Below the pieces are notes generated by a model that saw only the letters and a program-made list of their open reading frames with translations, was not told the DNA's origin and did not search any database. Shown here piece after piece: positions 1 to 8,158 of a stretch of DNA of 14,089 nucleotides. A program made the translations under genes and the position numbers. Origin of the DNA: Christensenella sp. UBA6406 (lineage in GTDB: Bacteria > Bacillota > Clostridia > Christensenellales > UBA1242). The stretch is taken from positions 1,933-16,021 of the forward strand of contig DJPS01000013.1 of NCBI GenBank assembly GCA_002438625.1. Direction: 5' to 3'. How positions within the stretch are numbered: the first letter of the stretch is position 1; every line of letters begins with the position of its first letter.

Positions 1-3000
1 CAAAAAGATAGGCAAGTTGCAGATTATAACAATTTTCATTTTGATGCAAAATATTACGATTTGATTAATGTCGTGTTAAAAAATCAAGGGACTATAATTG
101 CATCTGTTAGGGAACATATTAAAGTGCCTACAATAAGCGACTATTTGGCATTAGCGAAAAAAGAGAATGCGAAGGCGAAAGCACAACATGCTGATTTAGA
201 TAGTGAAATCAACAATGAAGATAATATAACAGGAAACAGTCGTCCTGAATATAAAAGATTTTTAATTGACAATTATAAAGAGCAAATTTTAAAAGTTTCT
301 AAAGGCTTTAATGTTAGAATGATTATGGTGGCTTCTAACAATTTGACTAGTGGTCAACTTAAATTAATGAGTAAGTTTAAGAACATTAAAACAAGTGCGA
401 TGGCAAGGATTGTCAACAAAAGAGGTGGCTATGGTTATTTAAGTTCGCCTACAAGAGAAAGGCAAGTTAAATATTATCCACTTGACAAGAGATTTTTTGC
501 ACCCGTTAGACAAGAAAAACCAAAAGATTTGTCTTATAATGAAATTTTATTCTATAGTGTTTACGATTTGAATGGTAGGGCATTGAAATATAAAAAATCA
601 TATATTTCAAATGCAATAACAAAGGCAACAGGCGAAAAGGCATCAAGTGAGGATGTGAAGTTAATTTCTGACCTTACAAGAAATTTGGCAACAAGATATA
701 TGTTGTTTGGGTTAGATTTGAATAATGCAACAGATTTTGACCCAAATGTTGTGTTTGATTATAGACTTGAAGCATTGTTTATGAATAAACTTGAACGAAT
801 TGAAGGTAAGGAGAATAATAGGTGGATTCTTCCTATTGTGCAAGAACTTGCTGGAAATATGGCAATAGAATTTTTTAAAAATGCGGAAATATCTCCGCTT
901 GCAGTTAGAGATAATCTAATTAGTGCATCAAAATATTTGCCTGAGTTTAGTCGAAAATATGATGGTAAATCATTTGCTGGGGTGCTATTCAACTCTGAAA
1001 CTAGCACATATAATTTAGGCAGAAATTCAAATAAAATTAAGCCATTAAAAAAAGCATCTATTTTAAGTAGAATTAAGGATAAGTTAGGTGTAATCACTAG
1101 TAAGGGTGGTGAAGAAACTAATAACGAGGAACAAGGCATTCAAAATGAAATTGGTAATGAAGTTAAGCCTACGCCAAACCAACCAGGCGAACAAGGTGGC
1201 GCTGAAATAAAAACGCCAAAGGTAAGCGAAGTTGAATACACTTTATTTGGGAAGAAGAGAGTGTTTAAGGTGTTTACTTTTGATGAGTATTGCGACCATT
1301 TTGCTAAAAATATTTTAGAACCTTGTGCTAGCGATGAGAAGTTGCCAAAAGCAAAAGAAGCATTTGACAAATATAATTCATTTGAAGATGGTGCTTTGTC
1401 AAGTAGAGAAAGGCTTGTTAATGCGCTAGGTGAAAAGACTTTAAATGATTTCTATGATAATTACATTGATTACACAATAAACGAGGCGAAGGCTAGAAGT
1501 AAAAATTGTGAAGTATTTGCTAATATTGTAACAAATGAGATTATTGCCATTGTTGACCACCACATTGAAGTTGAAAGCAACATAAAAGATGAAAATGGTG
1601 AAATCAAAGATAAGGAAAAAGTTCAAAATTTAAATAATTTAGCTGAAGCAGTTAAAAATGATGTTTCACTTTCTAGCATTGATGATATAGAAAATCTTGT
1701 TAAAATTGTGGTTGAGGCAACAAAAGTTAAGGCTGAAAGTGGAAAAGTTGTAACTGAAGATATAACATTTTTAGATACTGTTTGTAGGAAAAAGACGGAT
1801 AAAGATTTGGATAGTTATATAGAAAGTTTAATAGACAATTATTTGGCAAATTGCAAGCAAGAAGAATCTGCAAAAGTTGAAGATGTTGAATTTGAAGAAG
1901 AGTGTAAAAAATATTTTACATTTTACTCATCAACCTGTTTAGATAAAATGATTTCTATGGAAGAAAACTTGCAAAGAAGTGCTAAGGAAGAATACAAGCA
2001 AGAAATTCAAAAGAAAATTGATGTTTATAAACAAATTAATGATGAAATACTACATAACGATTGGTTTGACAAACCTGAATTTAGCAAATTGAATGACAGA
2101 TATGAATCTTGCAGAGATTGTATGCTTGAAAATGTGCAAATTGTAAAAAGTTATATTTGTGATTACTTTGAAAGTCATGAAAAAGCGATTGCTGACGATA
2201 TGCGAGAAATTGCAAATAATAGAATTCTAGGTGCTGAACAAAACGCTAAACAAGGTAATGCACAAAAAGGGTTAGATGGGAATATTGAAGGTAAAGAAAT
2301 TTCTCAATTTGAATTTAATTTAAATTCAAAAATGCATAAAGAAGTTAAGAGAAATAGTGATAGAGTATATGCAAATTATATAATTAAGGATTTCCCAACA
2401 ATTAAAGTAAGAGAATTGGATAAGAAAAATGTTTTTGTTACAATTAAAGATGAACCTAAAACTGTTGAAAATGTTAAAATCAATAATGAATTGGCGAAAT
2501 TTTATGGTGAGATGGATGAACTTGCTAAAAATTTGAATGCTTTGGAACAAAAAGATAATTCAACAGAGCATTTAAGTATTGCAGAAAGCACATGGTTAAA
2601 GATTCTTGAAAGAAAGGATAAGTATGTTCACTGTTTTGAAGAGGGAAATATGAAAGCTAGCGAGCAAGATTATTTATTTGGGATTGATAATTGCTTTAAG
2701 TTTGAAATAAATACAATCTTGGAAGAAGGTGAAAATGAATATCTTGCAACAAAGGGGTTGACAGCTATAAGTGAGCAACGTAATAAAATTACAAGTATTA
2801 TGGAAAGGGTGAAGAAAGAGACTCGCATTATGGATAAGGAAAATTCTAATAATGATATTCAAGGAAGTGGACAAAATGGAGGTCATGAAACCCCTGAACC
2901 ACCTGTTCAACCTAAGAAGCTACAACCACAAAAGATGACATCAATAGAGAAAGCAACTAAGGTTAAAGAAATTAATAGGACATTAAAGAAAGAAGTTAAA

Positions 3001-4194
3001 GTTGTACTTGATGAAAAGGTTGAAAGTGTTCGCAGTGATATGGAAAAGATGAATCCAAAGAGTAAAGCATATAAGTTCTATGATTTGTATGCAAAGACAT
3101 TTGCTTCTATAAGGAGAATTTATGACCCTAATAGTTCGAATGCTCCTTATAAAGGAATTTCACAAGAAACAACTGTGGGTATCAAGGATAAAATTGATAA
3201 ATATATTAAGAAAGAAATTGTTGCTAAGATTACTGCTGACCCTAAATTTGAAACTTTAAGTGTTGATGAGTTGGTTAAAAAGTACACAAACAAGGCACAT
3301 TTAAAATATTTTGTTACCGAAGTTATTGAAAGAAGCAATAGTGCATTAATTGCAGACAATTATAATTTGGACATATTTGGAAGAAAGAAGAATGTTCAAA
3401 ATGATAAATTAATTAGTGTTAATGATTTTGAGCAAAATCAAGAGCTGGGTGATCAGGATGAAGATAATCATAAGCAACAAGGAAATGGCGTAAGTGCTAA
3501 TGTGGTCAGTGAAAAGGTGGAAGAACCTGAAATTGTTGAAGAACACCAAGTAATAGAAGAAGTGCCTGAACAGGTTATTGAAGAGGAACCTGAGAATGTT
3601 GAGGATATTAGCGAAGAAGGACACAAAAAAGCTGAAGAAGAAAAGAAAGCCGAAATTGCAAAGATGAAAAATTTATCAGCAAAAGGCAATAAGATTAAGG
3701 AATGCAAGGCAATTATAAGGAATGATGTTGCAAATATTTTAAGTGAAAAAGTTGCTGTTACAAGAGATGATATGACTCGTATGAACTCTAAAAATAGTGC
3801 TTATAAATTTTACGATTTGTATGCGAAAGCATTTGCTTCTGTTAGAAAACTATATGATTCTAAGGCATCAAATACAATTTATAAAGGTATTTCTGAAGAA
3901 TGTGTGTTTGGTGTAAAGAAAAATATTGATGCGTACATAGAAAAAGAGATAATTGCGAAGATTAAGAACGACCCAGAACTTGACAATTTAAACAAGGAAG
4001 CACTTGTTGAAAAATATAGAGATATGGATAAGTTGAAAGCTTTTGTTATTGATTACATAGAGAATAATACAAATACTCTAATTTCAAATAGTTATCTTGT
4101 AAATTTAAATCTTTCTATAAAAAGGAAGCCAAGAAGTAATAATCAAGATTCTCCTGAATATGTGAAAGAAGACATTGAAATTGTTAAAAATTAG
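1..4194 (+). CDS. Very large modular protein of unknown function, 5' end outside window
   Basis: The frame is open from base 1 with no stop, so the TTG at 61 is probably an internal Leu codon and the gene starts upstream; 1397 residues are visible, ending at TAG 4192-4194. I do not recognise a family. The protein is Lys/Glu/Asn-rich and looks mostly helical. No transmembrane segment is visible, so it is probably cytoplasmic, although the missing N-terminus could hold a signal peptide. Low-complexity linkers divide it into blocks. Linkers lie at about 1105-1230 (Gly/Glu/Pro), 2224-2307 (Gln/Gly/Asn), 2848-2943 (Gly/Pro/Gln) and 3433-3670 (very acidic, EEPE/VIEE-like). The last two blocks (about 2962-3390 and 3694-4131) are diverged copies of one domain with a shared AYKFYDLYAK core. 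Base composition matches its neighbours. The architecture suggests a scaffold, structural or multivalent binding protein, but that is inference only. A strong terminator follows 52 bases after the stop codon. Confidence 0.85.
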   Translation, partial: QKDRQVADYNNFHFDAKYYDLINVVLKNQGTIIASVREHIKVPTISDYLALAKKENAKAKAQHADLDSEINNEDNITGNSRPEYKRFLIDNYKEQILKVSKGFNVRMIMVASNNLTSGQLKLMSKFKNIKTSAMARIVNKRGGYGYLSSPTRERQVKYYPLDKRFFAPVRQEKPKDLSYNEILFYSVYDLNGRALKYKKSYISNAITKATGEKASSEDVKLISDLTRNLATRYMLFGLDLNNATDFDPNVVFDYRLEALFMNKLERIEGKENNRWILPIVQELAGNMAIEFFKNAEISPLAVRDNLISASKYLPEFSRKYDGKSFAGVLFNSETSTYNLGRNSNKIKPLKKASILSRIKDKLGVITSKGGEETNNEEQGIQNEIGNEVKPTPNQPGEQGGAEIKTPKVSEVEYTLFGKKRVFKVFTFDEYCDHFAKNILEPCASDEKLPKAKEAFDKYNSFEDGALSSRERLVNALGEKTLNDFYDNYIDYTINEAKARSKNCEVFANIVTNEIIAIVDHHIEVESNIKDENGEIKDKEKVQNLNNLAEAVKNDVSLSSIDDIENLVKIVVEATKVKAESGKVVTEDITFLDTVCRKKTDKDLDSYIESLIDNYLANCKQEESAKVEDVEFEEECKKYFTFYSSTCLDKMISMEENLQRSAKEEYKQEIQKKIDVYKQINDEILHNDWFDKPEFSKLNDRYESCRDCMLENVQIVKSYICDYFESHEKAIADDMREIANNRILGAEQNAKQGNAQKGLDGNIEGKEISQFEFNLNSKMHKEVKRNSDRVYANYIIKDFPTIKVRELDKKNVFVTIKDEPKTVENVKINNELAKFYGEMDELAKNLNALEQKDNSTEHLSIAESTWLKILERKDKYVHCFEEGNMKASEQDYLFGIDNCFKFEINTILEEGENEYLATKGLTAISEQRNKITSIMERVKKETRIMDKENSNNDIQGSGQNGGHETPEPPVQPKKLQPQKMTSIEKATKVKEINRTLKKEVKVVLDEKVESVRSDMEKMNPKSKAYKFYDLYAKTFASIRRIYDPNSSNAPYKGISQETTVGIKDKIDKYIKKEIVAKITADPKFETLSVDELVKKYTNKAHLKYFVTEVIERSNSALIADNYNLDIFGRKKNVQNDKLISVNDFEQNQELGDQDEDNHKQQGNGVSANVVSEKVEEPEIVEEHQVIEEVPEQVIEEEPENVEDISEEGHKKAEEEKKAEIAKMKNLSAKGNKIKECKAIIRNDVANILSEKVAVTRDDMTRMNSKNSAYKFYDLYAKAFASVRKLYDSKASNTIYKGISEECVFGVKKNIDAYIEKEIIAKIKNDPELDNLNKEALVEKYRDMDKLKAFVIDYIENNTNTLISNSYLVNLNLSIKRKPRSNNQDSPEYVKEDIEIVKN
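2962..3390 (+). repeat. Duplicated ~140-residue domain, copy 1
   Basis: First copy of an internal protein repeat in the large N-terminal gene. It begins VKEINRTLKK and carries AYKFYDLYAK, FAS.R..YD, YKGIS, ID.YI.KEI.AKI and LV.KY. In a hand alignment with the second copy, about 65 of roughly 132 positions are identical, with the core nearly invariant. The copies are offset by 732 bases. The DNA has diverged, so this is an old duplication and not an active recombination repeat. Confidence 0.85.
3694..4131 (+). repeat. Duplicated ~140-residue domain, copy 2
   Basis: Second copy of the same domain, at the C-terminus of the protein. It begins IKECKAIIRN and keeps AYKFYDLYAK, FAS.R, YKGIS.E, ID.YI.KEI.AKI..DP and the C-terminal L.L I...Y pattern. 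A long acidic linker (about 3433-3670) separates it from copy 1, so the copies are probably two independently folded units on a flexible tether. Confidence 0.85.
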
Positions 4195-4246
4195 AGGTTA
4201 GCGTTGTTTAATGTTTAACGAAATTATGTAAATTTGAAAAACATTG

Positions 4247-4281
4247 AAAAAGATTTAAGCGAATGTGCTTAAATCTTTTTT
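4247..4281. terminator. Bidirectional Rho-independent terminator between convergent genes
   Basis: A perfect 14-bp inverted repeat (AAAAAGATTTAAGC at 4247-4260 and its complement at 4267-4280) encloses a 6-base loop GAATGT. The plus strand ends in six T. The minus strand reads into the T run complementary to the A run at 4247-4251. It therefore suits both the large gene ending at 4194 and the minus-strand gene ending at 4296. Confidence 0.9.
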
Positions 4282-4295
4282 GGGTAATAAATAAT

Positions 4296-5756
4296 TTAAT
4301 CTAATTTATCCGCTTTTTGTTGATTTTTAGCGGGCGCTTTTGTCTTTTTATTACTTTTTGGTTTTAAATTATTTTGTTTTGTTTCATTATTATTTAAACC
4401 TTTATTTTTATAATCATCTGGTTGTGACATTTTGCCGTTGTTGGCTGTGTTGTTCTCTTCTTGCTCTTTTTGTGGTTTGCTACAATTTGAATTGTTTTCG
4501 CTTGTGTTATTTCCTCTATTTTCACACATTTTTTGCTTAAATATTTCAGCACCTATGCAAGCCACTGGTGGGGCAATAGCCATACCTATAATGCCAAACA
4601 TTCCACCGCCAACAATCATAGCAGAGAACATTAGCAAAATGTTGCATTTTATTTTTTTACCAACAATAACTGGGGTAACAAAAGTTGTTAAAATCACATA
4701 AATTATGGTTGTTACAATTAATGCTTGAATGGCGGTTTCAATAGAACCATAAATAATGGTGATGAAAGTTAATGGAACAAGTGCAATAATGAAGCCGATG
4801 TAAGGAATAACATTTAGGATGCCTATAATTAAAGCAAGTTCAAATGCGTAATTTACATTAATAATTGAAAGTCCTATTCCTATAACAACTGTGATTATAA
4901 TTGCTTCAATAATTTTTGCAATAATGTAATCAACCAAAACTTTATCAGAGTGTGTCATAATGTTGTATGTTTTTTTAACTGTTTCAGGTTTGCATTTAGA
5001 TTTAAAGATGTTTGCAAAAAATTTGTTAATAGATTCCCTATTGAATAGATATAAAAATGCTAAAAAACCGCCCATACAAATATGACCTATTGTTGTTATT
5101 GTGCTTGTGCTAAATGCTAAAACTTGTGGCAAGAAATTGTTAAAAGTGTCTTCCAAATATGCTGAAATTCCATTCATAATGCTATTTACAGTGTCATCTG
5201 CTTTTGCACCTATAATTGAAGTTACAAAATCTGTCAACTGCGATTTAATTTGGTATATATATGTGTCTCTATTATTTACAAGTTCGTTTACAATTTCAAT
5301 GACCCTAGGAATAATTAGGTTCATAATTAAGAATATAATTAAAATTAGTGTTAAGAAAGCGACAATAATTGATATCAGTCTTTTAATGGTGTGTTCATAT
5401 TGGTTGCCAATTAAGACTTTTCCAAGCAATCTATTTTCAATAAAACTCATTAAGTGTTTAAGTAGGAATATAATTGCTAATGCACTTCCAAAGGTAACAA
5501 AAGTAGATAAAAGTCCTTTAAATAAATTAGCAATATAACCACCAGCAACATTTGCAATAATTATTCCAAATAGAATTGCAAAAAAAATTGAAATTGCAAG
5601 TGGTTTTTTGGATATCTTTGCATTGCTTTGAGTTTGTTGTGCTTTATTTTGTGTGCTATTGTAATTTGAATTTTCTATGTTTGTTGAGTTCGATTGGTTT
5701 TGTAAATTTTTGTCTTGCATAGAATTTTTACTGTATTTTTCTGCGTTTGTTGTCAT
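4296..5756 (-). CDS. AI-2E family membrane transporter/permease-like protein
   Basis: A 486-residue polytopic membrane protein of the AI-2E family (PerM/YdiK/YtvI-like; a few members are linked to autoinducer-2 export or ion transport, most are uncharacterised). Hydrophobic segments lie near residues 52-76, 84-104, 127-150, 213-238, 277-300, 304-337, 343-366 and 373-405. Family hallmarks are GILNVIPYIGFIIALVPL (312-329), TPVIVGKKI (361-369) and the late GGGMFGIIGMAIAPP (383-397). The extramembrane region 150-212 between TM3 and TM4 also fits. The ATG is preceded by a good AAGGAG about 6 bases upstream. Both ends carry unusual hydrophilic tails: about 50 Asn/Gln/Ser-rich residues first, and about 75 Asn/Lys/Gln-rich residues last. 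It is convergent with the large gene and divergent from the LysM gene, so probably monocistronic. The substrate cannot be inferred. Confidence 0.9.
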   Translation of the reverse strand: MTTNAEKYSKNSMQDKNLQNQSNSTNIENSNYNSTQNKAQQTQSNAKISKKPLAISIFFAILFGIIIANVAGGYIANLFKGLLSTFVTFGSALAIIFLLKHLMSFIENRLLGKVLIGNQYEHTIKRLISIIVAFLTLILIIFLIMNLIIPRVIEIVNELVNNRDTYIYQIKSQLTDFVTSIIGAKADDTVNSIMNGISAYLEDTFNNFLPQVLAFSTSTITTIGHICMGGFLAFLYLFNRESINKFFANIFKSKCKPETVKKTYNIMTHSDKVLVDYIIAKIIEAIIITVVIGIGLSIINVNYAFELALIIGILNVIPYIGFIIALVPLTFITIIYGSIETAIQALIVTTIIYVILTTFVTPVIVGKKIKCNILLMFSAMIVGGGMFGIIGMAIAPPVACIGAEIFKQKMCENRGNNTSENNSNCSKPQKEQEENNTANNGKMSQPDDYKNKGLNNNETKQNNLKPKSNKKTKAPAKNQQKADKLD

Positions 5757-5904
5757 TACAACTCCTTTATATATATTTTATCCTAAAAGAAAATAAAAAT
5801 TTCCATAAATTTTTAAATTTGCATTATTTATAATTTTAAAGTAATTTAATTGTAAAAGCAAGTGAAATAAGCATAAATTTTATTTTTAATCATATTTATG
5901 AAAT
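5757..5904. promoter_or_regulatory. AT-rich divergent promoter region (AI-2E gene / LysM gene)
   Basis: This 148-base gap must hold the start signals of two divergent genes. On the minus strand a TAAAAT at 5780-5775 sits just upstream of the AAAGGAGTT ribosome binding site of the AI-2E gene. On the plus strand a TATAAT at 5829-5834 could serve the LysM gene, giving a leader of about 64 bases. No convincing -35 hexamer pairs with either, so the assignments are tentative. Confidence 0.35.
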
Positions 5905-6231
5905 ATGAGTATTGAAGTAAAAGTATTGGAAGATAGAAAAGTAGAAGATATAATTTATTTTGTTAAAGCGGGGGACACTCTTTCAAGTGTTGCTAAAAAG
6001 TTTTGCGTGGACAAGGATGGACTTTGCCAAGATAACAATATAAATGCACAAAGTGAAGAATTGAAGGAAGGCGACATTTTGTGGATTAGGCGAAGAAATA
6101 GTGCAATTCATATTGTTAAACCCCTTGAAACATTTGAAACAATCTCTGCTAAATATAATGTTACAATAGAGCATATAAAAAAATTAAACAACATAGAAAA
6201 TTTATTTATAGGTCAAAGATTAATTATATAA
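5905..6231 (+). CDS. Small protein with two LysM domains, no signal peptide
   Basis: A 108-residue protein that is almost entirely two LysM modules. LysM1 is at about 17-62 (IIYFVKAGDTLSSVAKKF...LKEGDILWI) and LysM2 at about 68-108 (IHIVKPLETFETISAKYNV...IGQRLII). LysM domains bind N-acetylglucosamine-containing glycans such as peptidoglycan. In spore-formers, some LysM proteins without a signal peptide sit in the spore coat or are made inside the mother cell. No signal peptide or membrane segment is seen here; the first 16 residues are charged. An in-frame TGA lies at 5899-5901, so ATG 5905 is the first possible start, yet no Shine-Dalgarno sequence precedes it. It is convergent with the M28 gene, with a 59-base gap and no clear terminator. 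Role: glycan-binding accessory protein, location unknown. Confidence 0.85.
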   Translation: MSIEVKVLEDRKVEDIIYFVKAGDTLSSVAKKFCVDKDGLCQDNNINAQSEELKEGDILWIRRRNSAIHIVKPLETFETISAKYNVTIEHIKKLNNIENLFIGQRLII

Positions 6232-6290
6232 TTAAAGTTTGTAGTTTTTAAATTTTGTTGTTCAATTTTAGTGCTTTATTTATAAGCGAT

Positions 6291-7553
6291 TTAATTGCTT
6301 TGTTTGTTGCCTAAATTGTTGCGATTATGTGGCCTTATAGCGGTTAAAATTATAATGCCTGCTAAAAATATTGCGCCAATAACAACTTTGTTGTTAAGGA
6401 AGAATAAATCTAAGCCATTATTGCAATTTTTTATTGTGCTTTCTAAACCTTCAGTTTGCAAAACATTAATTGATAAATTTGCTACATTGTTGATGTTGTT
6501 TAAAAAGTTAGGGTAAGTGCTTAAAATATACTCAATATTATCATTTTTTGTGTGTGTTAAATTTTCGTGATTAACTGACTCAATATAACCGCTTCCGCTA
6601 TGGGATAAGTTTCCGCTAAAAAATGTTGTGCATTTTATACCGTGTTTTAGGTATGTTGCATTGTCGCTCATTAAACCTATGTGTGTATAAGCAAACCCTT
6701 CAAAATTTGTAAGCAAATTAAGTCTTTTAATTGTTGGCATTTCTTTTATATTAGAGTTGTTTGTAAATATTTTTTTATAAGCATTATTGCTATCTCCGCT
6801 ATAAAAGTAAGTTTCTTCACCTATACCAATGCTATCAAAGTTTAGGGCAAATAAAATGTTTTTCTTTTCAATAGAACTTAGTGAAGATACAAAGTTTTTG
6901 CTACCACAAAGCCCAACTTCTTCAGCTCCATAAAAAATATAGATTATATTATATGGTAGGTCAACGGCGTTCAATTCATTCATTATTGCGATTAAGCACA
7001 AAAGTCCGCTAGAATTATCAAAAACGCCATTTGAATTTGTTTGTTCGCCATTAATGCTATATGCATTATCATAATGTGCACCTAAAATAACATATTTATT
7101 GCTTTCATTACTTGATTTTTTTACTCCAATTACACTTTGGCTTTTATTTTTATTTACTGAAAATTCCTTAATAAATGTAGTTTGGTCTTTATAAAATGAA
7201 AGATTTAAGTTCTCCATTAAAGATGCAAGATAACTTGATGCATCTTTTTCGCCTCGGCTAAAAGCGGTGCGGTTGATGCCAATGCGAGAGATTAATAAAG
7301 TTAAATCTTCTTTATCTACAAATTTAGTGCCATCAGCAAGATTTTGTGATTGCAAAGTGTTTGTTGTGTCATTTATTGAATAATTTAAATTATTATTTAC
7401 AGATTTTCCATTTTGTTGTTCTATTGTTGTGTGCAATGTTGGTTGACTTAATTGTTGGTTAAAGTGTGAACCTAAAATAAAGCAATAGAATGTAAAGCCA
7501 ATAGAAAGTAAAATAGCAATTTTAATTATCTTATTTATTTTATATTTATTCAT
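6291..7553 (-). CDS. Membrane-anchored M28 family zinc peptidase (aminopeptidase-like)
   Basis: A 420-residue protein with an N-terminal signal anchor (about 9-29) and a second hydrophobic segment near the C-terminus (about 389-406), so the catalytic domain is probably extracytoplasmic and tethered at both ends. The M28 core is clear: GAHYDN with H160 and D162, the bridging Asp in VFDNSSG (D179), GAEEVG with catalytic E211 and ligand E212, NFDSIG with D240, and a late His in LTHTKND (H334). These match the two-zinc site of M28 peptidases, so it is predicted to be active, probably releasing N-terminal residues from peptides. Between the first anchor and the core lies an Asn/Gln/Thr-rich stretch (about 30-75). 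An AAGGA lies about 12 bases before the ATG. It starts 29 bases after the small membrane gene and is probably the last gene of that operon. Confidence 0.9.
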   Translation of the reverse strand: MNKYKINKIIKIAILLSIGFTFYCFILGSHFNQQLSQPTLHTTIEQQNGKSVNNNLNYSINDTTNTLQSQNLADGTKFVDKEDLTLLISRIGINRTAFSRGEKDASSYLASLMENLNLSFYKDQTTFIKEFSVNKNKSQSVIGVKKSSNESNKYVILGAHYDNAYSINGEQTNSNGVFDNSSGLLCLIAIMNELNAVDLPYNIIYIFYGAEEVGLCGSKNFVSSLSSIEKKNILFALNFDSIGIGEETYFYSGDSNNAYKKIFTNNSNIKEMPTIKRLNLLTNFEGFAYTHIGLMSDNATYLKHGIKCTTFFSGNLSHSGSGYIESVNHENLTHTKNDNIEYILSTYPNFLNNINNVANLSINVLQTEGLESTIKNCNNGLDLFFLNNKVVIGAIFLAGIIILTAIRPHNRNNLGNKQSN

Positions 7554-7582
7554 TCATCTTTTAATCCTTTTATTATATTTAA

Positions 7583-8092
7583 TTAAACTATAAGCCATAA
7601 GCAAATAACAACGCATAAAATTGCAATATTGTAAATTTTAACGCTTTTTATCAAACTTACCGTGGATAATGCATAAGGTTCAAGCATTTTATACATTGTA
7701 ATAAAATTGAAGCCACAAACAGCGGTAAAACAAATTGCTCCAACAATTAAAAATAGAGGTGGATATAGCATTGTTACAAAACTTATAATCGCTAAAATTA
7801 TTAATTCAATAGAAAATATAAATAAAAATGGCACAAAAAATCCTGCAAATGTTTTTCCTATTAAAAATGTTTGTGATTTATAAAATATTAAAAGCGTGCA
7901 CAAAATTATGCTTGCGATTAAAACTCCAAAACTTATAGTTGCAAGTGTAAGAATCCAAAAGTTTGTTATGGTTAAGCAATGAATAAAAGGAATAACAAAA
8001 ATTGAGCTCGCAAAAGTTAGTGCAAGCAGTGAAATAATAATGTTGTTTTTATTTAATTTCATTTCATTTAATCGTTTTATTACATTATTCAT
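7583..8092 (-). CDS. Small multispanning membrane protein, unknown function
   Basis: A 169-residue, very hydrophobic protein with about five predicted membrane segments (near residues 18-39, 45-70, 82-108, 112-133 and 150-169) and a short basic N-terminus. I do not recognise a family or catalytic motif. It lies 66 bases after holA and 29 bases before the M28 peptidase on the same strand, so it is probably co-transcribed with both. The first ATG has only a distant AAAAGG (about 13 bases away), and Met11 is a possible alternative start. A role in assembling or assisting the neighbouring membrane peptidase is possible but unsupported by sequence. Confidence 0.75.
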   Translation of the reverse strand: MNNVIKRLNEMKLNKNNIIISLLALTFASSIFVIPFIHCLTITNFWILTLATISFGVLIASIILCTLLIFYKSQTFLIGKTFAGFFVPFLFIFSIELIILAIISFVTMLYPPLFLIVGAICFTAVCGFNFITMYKMLEPYALSTVSLIKSVKIYNIAILCVVICLWLIV

Positions 8093-8158
8093 ATGTCAAT
8101 TTTTGCCTTTTGATTGAATTTGTTTTTAATTTATAGATTTTTAGAATTTCTAAAAAAG

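Noticed and set aside
61..63. TTG at 61 as start of the large gene
   Set aside because: The frame is open back to base 1 and no ribosome binding site precedes the TTG, so the gene is more likely truncated by the window edge.
5101..5538. 145-residue frame antisense to the AI-2E gene, and similar antisense frames at 759-1370 and 2326-3707
   Set aside because: They are reverse-complement shadows of conserved or repeat-containing genes, without ribosome binding sites or family motifs.
6220..6235. Perfect 16-base AT-only palindrome over the stop codon of the LysM gene
   Set aside because: It has only A-T pairs and no loop or T run, so it would be a weak hairpin; such palindromes are expected in AT-rich DNA.
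6232..6290. Search for a terminator between the convergent LysM and M28 genes
   Set aside because: Only a 6-bp stem with a G-U pair (AAGCGA/TTGCTT, overlapping the M28 stop codon) is present, with no convincing T tract on either strand.
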